Assembly: GCA_947626725.1 (NCBI GenBank)
Contig: CANQTI010000019.1
Coordinates: 1-16,052 of the forward strand
Length of the DNA stretch: 16,052 nt
Source: an uncultured Eisenbergiella sp.
GTDB lineage: Bacteria; Bacillota; Clostridia; Lachnospirales; Lachnospiraceae
Direction of reading: 5' to 3'
In this document: positions 1-6,000 of the stretch, in pieces
Layout: each line of letters begins with the position of its first letter
Numbering within the stretch: position 1 is the stretch's first letter
Made by a program: the position numbers and the translations under genes
The notes under the pieces: model-generated
Databases searched by the model: none
Seen by the model: the letters and a program-made list of their open reading frames with translations, nothing else
What the model was told of the DNA's origin: nothing

Positions 1-98
1 TGCCGGGCCGTGACGCGGTGGTTTCCCTGATGGCGGAGTGCCGCCGGGAAGCGGAGATGAAGCGGGCGGTCTACGATCTGGTCTGTGCGCAGCTCTGA
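1..98 (+). CDS. 3' end of an unidentified protein gene (partial)
   Basis: An open frame enters from the left edge and ends at the TGA at 96-98. The frame begins at base 3, and the last 31 residues read roughly PGRDAVVSL..., ending in DLVCAQL. The tail is charged, with helix-like composition (AECRREAEMKRA). The protein cannot be identified from this fragment. It converges on the DUF3800 gene, whose stop codon lies only 12 bp away, and no terminator hairpin with a T-run is visible between the two. The frame is supported by high GC at third codon positions, but the fragment is too short to be certain it is coding. Confidence 0.5.
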   Translation, partial: PGRDAVVSLMAECRREAEMKRAVYDLVCAQL

Positions 99-110
99 TG
101 AAGCGGCAAA

Positions 111-806
111 TTATGGTGCAAACGGATAGCCTTTAAACATCTTTTTATGTAATCCCTTTAGAAAATCTTTTTTCAATTCCCTGACGGAGTGGAAAATCAG
201 TTCTTCGGAGCGGGAAAATTGGCCGGATTCCGATTTCAGCTGAAGCAGTTCCAGAGTACAGATCAGATCGGCGGCCTGAAACAGCCTGTGATCGCGGGGA
301 AACGCTTTCTTTACACGGTAGTGAAATAATTCTGCTGAGAAGATCGTGTTCAGGATCCGGGTCAATTCATGCTGGCCGTTGTCGTAATATAGGATGATCC
401 GGTCAAAGCCCTGAAAATAGGAGAGATTCTGTCTGATAAAAAGGGATATTTCCCGGGCCATACGCCCTTCCAGCTTAGCTGTGTTTTTCAGTTCTTTTTT
501 GTGAAAAATGAAGGATTTGTACTGAATATCGCACTTGATCGTGAATTGATATAATTTTGAAAAGATGTTTCTGCGTTCATCCGGTAAAAGATCGTGATAA
601 TCTTCTTCCCGCCGGATCAGGGGTTCTGTGTGGATAACGTGGTCTTTGTATCCGGAATTCCTCAGCTCCGTGTTCAGCTTTTCGGTTTCTTTGGAAAGAT
701 CCGTCGACTGATCGTGCAATACCATCACAACGATGTAATAGGGCGAATGCGCGCTGTAGTCTCCGAAATCACCGGACTCGTCCACAAAAATATTCAGTTG
801 TTTCAT
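111..806 (-). CDS. DUF3800 domain protein
   Basis: A 231-residue protein of the DUF3800 family. Seen: the N-terminal signature NIFVDESGDFG (D9, E10, D13), a mid-protein ILYYDNGQ strand, and near the C-terminus RLFQAADLICTLELLQLK, where the QAAD segment is the second family hallmark. The spaced acidic residues fit an RNase H-like metal-dependent fold, which is inference; I know of no established catalytic activity. I chose the ATG at 804-806 because AAGGAGGG precedes it directly and residue 1 then starts the conserved domain. An upstream in-frame ATG would translate through the leader hairpins. The gene is monocistronic, with its own promoter and a structured leader that ends in a terminator-like hairpin just before the ribosome binding site. 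DUF3800 genes are frequent in accessory and defence-like regions. Confidence 0.85.
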   Translation of the reverse strand: MKQLNIFVDESGDFGDYSAHSPYYIVVMVLHDQSTDLSKETEKLNTELRNSGYKDHVIHTEPLIRREEDYHDLLPDERRNIFSKLYQFTIKCDIQYKSFIFHKKELKNTAKLEGRMAREISLFIRQNLSYFQGFDRIILYYDNGQHELTRILNTIFSAELFHYRVKKAFPRDHRLFQAADLICTLELLQLKSESGQFSRSEELIFHSVRELKKDFLKGLHKKMFKGYPFAP

Positions 807-919
807 TACCCTCCTTATGAAAAATGGCGGGGAGTCTCCCCGCCGATTGGTTGGACCCGGGTCTTTCGACCAGCCCAATAGATTTGATCTGCTTCCGCGT
901 AGATAAAGCTTATATCTAT
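807..919 (-). ncRNA. Structured leader RNA upstream of DUF3800 gene
   Basis: The region between the predicted transcription start (about 919) and the DUF3800 start codon is unusually structured on the - strand. Arms at 875-879 (ATTGG) and 846-850 (CCAAT) enclose GGTC-GAAA-GACC (871-860), a 4-bp hairpin with a GNRA tetraloop. Further 5', ATAGAT and ATCTAT, and AGAT-CAA-ATCT, can pair. The element abuts a GC-rich hairpin with a U-run (826-844). It may be a cis-regulator or a separate small RNA. From memory, comparative surveys have reported several structured RNA motifs upstream of DUF3800 genes; whether this is one of them I cannot test. Confidence 0.5.
819..844 (-). terminator. Terminator-like hairpin just before the DUF3800 RBS
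   Basis: On the - strand GGCGGGGA, loop GAC, TCCCCGCC forms a perfect 8-bp hairpin (826-844), followed by ATTTTTC. It lies between the promoter and the AAGGAGGG ribosome binding site of the DUF3800 gene. It would therefore release a short RNA and only leak into the gene, or act as an attenuator. The U-run is short (five, after one A), which suits partial termination. Confidence 0.6.
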
Positions 920-925
920 ATTATT

Positions 926-954
926 ATTATATGTTATCGTAAAAAATATGTCAA
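926..954 (-). promoter_or_regulatory. Consensus sigma-70/sigma-A promoter for the DUF3800 unit
   Basis: On the - strand TTGACA (954-949), a 17-bp AT-rich spacer and TATAAT (931-926) form a perfect consensus promoter. The predicted start is near 919. The leader RNA lies directly downstream, so the leader and DUF3800 form an independent, strongly initiated unit. Confidence 0.85.
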
Positions 955-977
955 TGAAATTTGCCGATCTTTCTGAA

Positions 978-1018
978 GTTTTCAGAGGGCTTTCCGGCCG
1001 CTGAAAACGGTCACCGTT
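978..1018 (-). terminator. Possible weak terminator hairpins after the glycosidase-like gene
   Basis: Immediately after the - strand stop there is AACGG-TGA-CCGTT (1018-1006), followed by TT. Then comes GTTTTCAG (1008-1001), which pairs with CTGAAAAC (985-978) around an inner GGC/GCC. Neither is followed by a good U-run, so termination is plausible but weak. The -35 of the DUF3800 promoter lies just downstream. Confidence 0.3.
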
Positions 1019-2816
1019 ATTTCCTGATGTTCTGCAGCATCCCATATTTCACGAGCTTGTCGTAATTCACATAATATTTGTAAAATCCCCCGATATTGTG
1101 CTGCACGTCGTCGATCCGCACCCGGTAGCCGTCGTGGCGGACCATGAAGGTGTTGAGGATGCGCGAGGGATTTCTCATGTACATCGCGTACTCCGGGAAA
1201 AAGAAGCCGTTCAGCATCCGGTCCGCCCGGGCGTAAATGGTCCGCAGCAGATCCTCCACGGAAAAGGTGTTTTCCATGTAGTCCGTCCGGATCCCGTTTT
1301 CTGTCATGCGGTCGTAGAGCTCGAAGGTGGACATCAGCAGCTCGAGATAGGTGTGATAGGTGGTCTCCCGGTTATAGATCTCGTCCAGATTCTCCTGAGC
1401 GTTGCGAAGCGCGAAATCGTAATAGTTCGGGTCGTCCACGTACCGGGTGATCTCGTTCATGCTGTAGGCGATCCAGTGGTCGCGGTATTGGGTGTAGTCC
1501 GCTTCGATAAAGTGATCCACGGCGGCTTTTGCGGCGTCCAGCCAGATCTCCTCCCCGGTCAGGGCGTAGAGGCGGCAGAGCGCGAAGGTCGCTTCCCCGT
1601 CGTAGTAGACGGTCCGATATTCTTCCTTTCGGGAAAAATCTCCGTTCAGCACATGATAAAATTCGCCGCTTTCCGCATCGAACATCCGAAGGATCCCGTT
1701 GCCCAGGGCCCGGCAGACGTCTTTGTATTTGCTGCTTCCGAAAGCGTCCATATATTCCGTCATGGCGATCACGGCCACGCCGTTCCCGCCCAGCTTGATC
1801 TCGTCCGCCTTTTCCTCATAAAGATAGGCGGTATCTGCATCCTCATAGCGAATGTAATTTCGCATATAGTCGATGGCGCTGTCGGCCACGGCCTGCAGCG
1901 AATCGTCCCCGGTGACGCGCCAGAGGCAGATCAGCGACCAGATCGTGCTGGCGTGGCGGAGGATATTGTAGTTTTCGATTTCGTTGTCAAAACGGGGGTA
2001 GATCCCGTAGAGAAAAGAGCCGTTTGGGTTGACCTGATCCACGAGAAAGCTGCCCGCGTCCAGAAGCAGCTGCTTCGCATAGGCGTCATCGATCAGCTCT
2101 ACAGAGCGGCGGCCATATTCCAGGCCCTCATTGCAGAGCGGATAAATCTGATCTGTCTCGTCGCAGAACCAGCCCAGACATCGGAAGACCGTATATTTTG
2201 CCGGTCTGGAGGTCAGCTCGGGGCGGCCCGCCTTGCTCAGATAGAGGTTTAGATACTGATAATCCAGGGCGGAGACGGAATCCTCGTAATTGAAGACCTT
2301 CGCGCCGTTGAGTTCAGCCTCCAGCAGAGCCGTCTCATACATCGGGTCGAAAGCGATACCGTATCGGAAAAATTCGTTGTAGGTGCCTCGGACCGCTTCC
2401 AGAAGCTGCGCCTCCGTCATCTTTTCGGAGGAACAGACCACGTCCGCCTTCACCCACTGCGGATCGTAGTCGTTTTTTTTCAGAAAATCCTGCACGCGGC
2501 CGTCCGCCGCGTCCCATGCGGTGTCCACATCGGCGCCCACGCCGGTGAACACGCTGGCCCGCTGCGCGGTGTCGCAGATCGAGATGAAAACGGCGTTCCC
2601 GGCCTTTTCTCCGGCCGGATCGGCACCCAGCACGCCGCGCGTCGCCTCTGAAAGGGCGCTCTCGCGGAGCAGACCGATCTTCTCCCGATAGGAAAGAAGC
2701 CCGGGCCTGTTTTCCCGGAAAATATGTATGCCGAGCAGGACGGCGGCCGCCAGCACGGCGGCGCAGGCGAAAAGAGTGATGCGGCGAGCACCGGGAGAGT
2801 GCTGTCTATTTTTCAT
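1017..2816 (-). CDS. Membrane-anchored six-hairpin-glycosidase-like protein
   Basis: A 599-residue protein. Residues about 12-35 (ITLFACAAVLAAAVLLGIHIF) form one N-terminal membrane anchor or uncleaved signal. From about residue 200 onward the sequence has repeated helical hairpins typical of (alpha/alpha)6-barrel sugar-active enzymes: NPNGSFLYGIYP, then NYNILRHAST near 286, a VYYDGEATFALCRLYALTG block near 406, and DHWIAYSMNE near 449. These resemble GH88/105-like or glucuronyl C5-epimerase-like barrels, but the exact family, substrate and catalytic residues are not certain. The start at 2816 is chosen from AGGAG with 9-nt spacing and because the anchor follows at once; an ATG six bases upstream is possible. 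Extracytoplasmic action on cell-wall or exopolysaccharide glycans is inferred. The gene seems monocistronic, since a strong terminator lies upstream of its leader. Confidence 0.6.
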   Translation of the reverse strand: MKNRQHSPGARRITLFACAAVLAAAVLLGIHIFRENRPGLLSYREKIGLLRESALSEATRGVLGADPAGEKAGNAVFISICDTAQRASVFTGVGADVDTAWDAADGRVQDFLKKNDYDPQWVKADVVCSSEKMTEAQLLEAVRGTYNEFFRYGIAFDPMYETALLEAELNGAKVFNYEDSVSALDYQYLNLYLSKAGRPELTSRPAKYTVFRCLGWFCDETDQIYPLCNEGLEYGRRSVELIDDAYAKQLLLDAGSFLVDQVNPNGSFLYGIYPRFDNEIENYNILRHASTIWSLICLWRVTGDDSLQAVADSAIDYMRNYIRYEDADTAYLYEEKADEIKLGGNGVAVIAMTEYMDAFGSSKYKDVCRALGNGILRMFDAESGEFYHVLNGDFSRKEEYRTVYYDGEATFALCRLYALTGEEIWLDAAKAAVDHFIEADYTQYRDHWIAYSMNEITRYVDDPNYYDFALRNAQENLDEIYNRETTYHTYLELLMSTFELYDRMTENGIRTDYMENTFSVEDLLRTIYARADRMLNGFFFPEYAMYMRNPSRILNTFMVRHDGYRVRIDDVQHNIGGFYKYYVNYDKLVKYGMLQNIRK

Positions 2817-2940
2817 ACGCATATACTCCTGATAATTCCAATATGAAGCATATATCACAGATGGGGCACTGTACCATAACAGCCCCATCGATGGGGGGAT
2901 CTCCACCGATGAATGCCCGCGCCGGGAAACGGTGGTTTCC
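2817..2940 (-). promoter_or_regulatory. Leader of the glycosidase-like gene with competing hairpins
   Basis: This gene-free stretch holds two pairs of mutually exclusive stems. CCACCG (2903-2908) can pair with CGGTGG (2930-2935), enclosing CCCG/CGGG. That excludes the 6-bp hairpin GGAAAC/GTTTCC (2925-2940). GATGGGGC (2860-2867) can pair with GCCCCATC (2882-2889), which excludes the palindrome CCCCATCGATGGGG (2883-2896). No U-run follows any of them, and no known riboswitch consensus is recognised. No convincing promoter was found. Confidence 0.35.
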
Positions 2941-2985
2941 TCCGTGTGAATGTGGGCGGATTTTGAATATGCATGACTTAGAGGA

Positions 2986-3024
2986 AAGTAAAACGCCAGG
3001 CACTGTCAGTGACAATGCCTGGCG
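2986..3024 (-). terminator. Strong rho-independent terminator of the adhesin gene
   Basis: On the - strand CGCCAGGCA-TTGTC, loop ACT, GACAG-TGCCTGGCG makes a 14-bp stem with one U-G pair, followed by TTTTACTTT. It lies about 45 bp after the adhesin stop codon and separates the adhesin from the next - strand gene. Confidence 0.9.
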
Positions 3025-3069
3025 CCGCTCCCTGTCAAAGGGAAGCTTGATTGCCCTTTGTTATAACCG

Positions 3070-6000
3070 TCAGGACTTTTCGCGCATTTTCCGGAATCCG
3101 AGCCCGATCAGTGCGATCAGGGACATCAGTGCTGTAAGCAGCCAGGCCGCTGTGCCAGAAGTATCGGAAGTCCGTACGCCCAGCACGCCGCGTCTTTCAC
3201 CCAACACGCCGGCATCGGGGGCAGAAGGAGCAGAAGGAGCGGGAGCGATCCTTGCGCCGAGGACACCGCCAGGGAATTCAAATCCGCCGCCGATCGTTGT
3301 GATGCCAGTATTGGTATTCATATCGGCATTGGTGCCGGCATCTGTATCGGTGTCAGTATCCGTATCGGTGTCGGTATCCGTATCGGTGTCAGTATCCGTA
3401 TCGGTGTCGGTGTCGGTATCCGTATCGGTGTCAGTGTCGGTATCGGTGTCGGTATCCGTATCGGTGTCAGTATCCGTATCAGTGTCGGTATCCGTGTCCG
3501 TGTCAGTATCCGTATCGTCATCTGTATCATCATCATCGTCTCCGGTGGTGATGAAAACATTGCGGAAACGGGCTGCATCGCTGCTGGCATCAGCGGAAGT
3601 TACATAATAATCAGCGCTTTCCACCTTCAGGCTGCCGTTTTCATCCGCTACTTTCACTTCAAGCGTCCACTCTGTACGGTCATATTGGTAGTCCGAACTG
3701 CTGCCGTTTACTTCTGTAATCCTGAATTTATAAGTGCCGGCTTTGTTGAAATAAATGTTTCCGAAATATGCCCTTCCTTCGCCGCTGATGTCCACTGTGC
3801 TGCTATCGGGCATTTCTACCGCCGTTTCATCGCCGTCTGCGAAATCCAGCGAGAAAGTGAACGTTTCCCTTCGATAGTTGGGTGTACTGACGGTCTTTTC
3901 CACGACGGGTGCATAATTGGTTCTTTCAGGGCGGTAATCATTGGTGAATGCCGCCAGGTCTTTACGGAATTCATATCTCGGGAAGCTGTCCGTCATTACG
4001 CTTTTTGTATACAGCGCGCTGGTGATTTGAAGGACGCTCTCCGTATCTTCCACGAGGACAGTCAGTTTCCATTCACCGGTGTCATACTTATATCCGGGTT
4101 CATTTCCCTGCACCTCGTAAATCCGGAAGATATACGTGCCGGCCTTCGTGAATTCGATTTCGTCAAACACACCGTATCCGCTTCCGCTAACCGCAGTGAC
4201 AAGAGGCTTGCCGGACCAAGAGCAGCTTCCTGTCTGGCTCACCAGATCCATTTCAAAGGTAAACGTCTTGTTATCTGGCGGCACAGCACCTGTGATTGTC
4301 TTGGAAACCTGGGCGCTGTAGCCGATTTTATCCGTGCTGTAACGGTTGGTGAATTCCGCGCCGGAAGTATTTGTGATCCCTGTATCGCCGTCAGCCTTTG
4401 AATAATAAGTGTGATTGTTATTTACCGTCAGCTTACCGGCTTCATCCTCGACTTCAACGGTCAATGTCCAGATCGATCCGTCATAGGTGTAACCGGGATG
4501 TGCCTTTTTCGTACCGTCCGCCGCTTTATAAGTGCTGTCTTCCTTTATGAAGAAACGATAGGTCCCGGCTTTATTGAAGGTTATCGCATCGAATTTACCC
4601 CATGCTGCGCCGAGGACTTCGACGGTTGTATCAGTCGGCAAAACAGCGCCGTTTTCAGGATTCTGACCGTCTTCTTCCAACGTGAAGGTGAACGGCTTTT
4701 TACTGGGAGGCGTTTGACCCGCAATGGTTTTATGTACCATGGGAACGAAGGAAACCGGGTCCGGCTTATAAGTGTTAACAAATACGTATTGTTTCCAATT
4801 ATAGGGCGTATCAGGTTCTGTATCTGTCGCTCTTAAAGCCGTCACTTCTGTTTTCAAAACGCCTGTTATCTTTTCACCTTCTGCGTCTGTGGTCGTTTCC
4901 GATGTTACCTTGACGGTAATCGTATAAAATGCTTTATCCGCCGTGAAGTGGTCCGGATATCCGTCCTCGGTTCTGGTTTTTTCCGTAATGGTGAACTCGT
5001 ATACACCGGGTGTAAAGAAATCGATCTCTTTAAATTCTGTGAACCCTTCATAGACGGAGGCAGTCAAGGAGTCTTTCAGAAGCCAATCGGTTTTGGGAAC
5101 CGCTTTGCCCTGTTCATTATATTGTCCTGTTTCCTGGAGTATAAAGGTAAACTCAGGGGTCTCGGCAGGAGTACCGTAAGGTTTCCGTACGGTCTTTAAT
5201 ACCACAGGCGTCCATGTCGCTGGTTTGTATGCGAAGCAGTTCGTGAACTGAGCAGATGTGTTATCCGTCTCATTGCTGTCTGTTTCGTCCGCGTAATAAA
5301 TGGCGACCGCCTTCAATTTGTCTTTGTTTTCGCGATCCGGCGCGACAACAACTTTCAGCCGCCGGGACGCATTAGTATCGTATTCCCATCCGTTTTCCTC
5401 GGATGCGTTCTTACCGGATTCGGAAATCGTATACCAGTAGGTGCCGCTGTGCTCATATTTGATTTCACCGAATTTTTTCAATACCTCGTATTTGGATTCT
5501 CCCTTATAGGTGAGTGTGATCACATTGCTTTCCGGGTTTTCCGGCATCGGAGCTTTGTCTATAGCTGCCAGGGTGAAGGTAAACGTTTCGCGCGGGGCGA
5601 TGCCGCCGCCGTCGACGGTTTTTGTCACCGCAGGCTGATAGTACGCGGCAGCAGGCTGATAGGTGTTGGTAAAATTCGCGCAGGATTCCGGAGTGTCATT
5701 GCTATTCTCATGGTTATTCTGATATGTGACACTAGGAATGAGATTGCCGTTCTGCGCATTGATCGAGACAGATACCGTCCAGCTACTATTATCGAAAGTC
5801 CAGCCGTCATTCTCTGGATCGTTCGGCTTCTCTGTGATCGTGTACTCATAAGTTTTTCCGAGATCACGTTCAGGGTTGAAGGTGATCTCACCAAAGCTTA
5901 ATTCCTCAGACGTTGTAATGAGTGTTCCGTTTTCATTACTGCCGCCGGGATAATTCCAGGTGATTTCCGCTGAGTTTGGCATGGGAGCGTCCGAAGTAAC

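Noticed and set aside
815..1045. - strand ORF upstream of DUF3800
   Set aside because: It spans the promoter, the -10 box and both leader hairpins, and no RBS is seen.
1098..2252. Long + strand ORF antisense to the glycosidase-like gene
   Set aside because: The - strand frame has an RBS, a membrane anchor and family blocks. The + frame is only a GC-rich shadow with composition unlike a protein.
2806..3015. - strand ORF of 69 aa over the glycosidase leader
   Set aside because: Its start codon lies within the stem of the adhesin terminator and it overlaps the next gene. The region reads better as a leader.
3340..3540. Regular repeat considered as a CRISPR array
   Set aside because: The period is 6 bp, without unique spacers, and it is in frame within a coding region.
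2843..3607. + strand ORF rich in Val-Ser repeats
   Set aside because: It is the antisense shadow of the Thr-Asp repeat in the adhesin. It crosses the terminator and has no domain outside the repeat.
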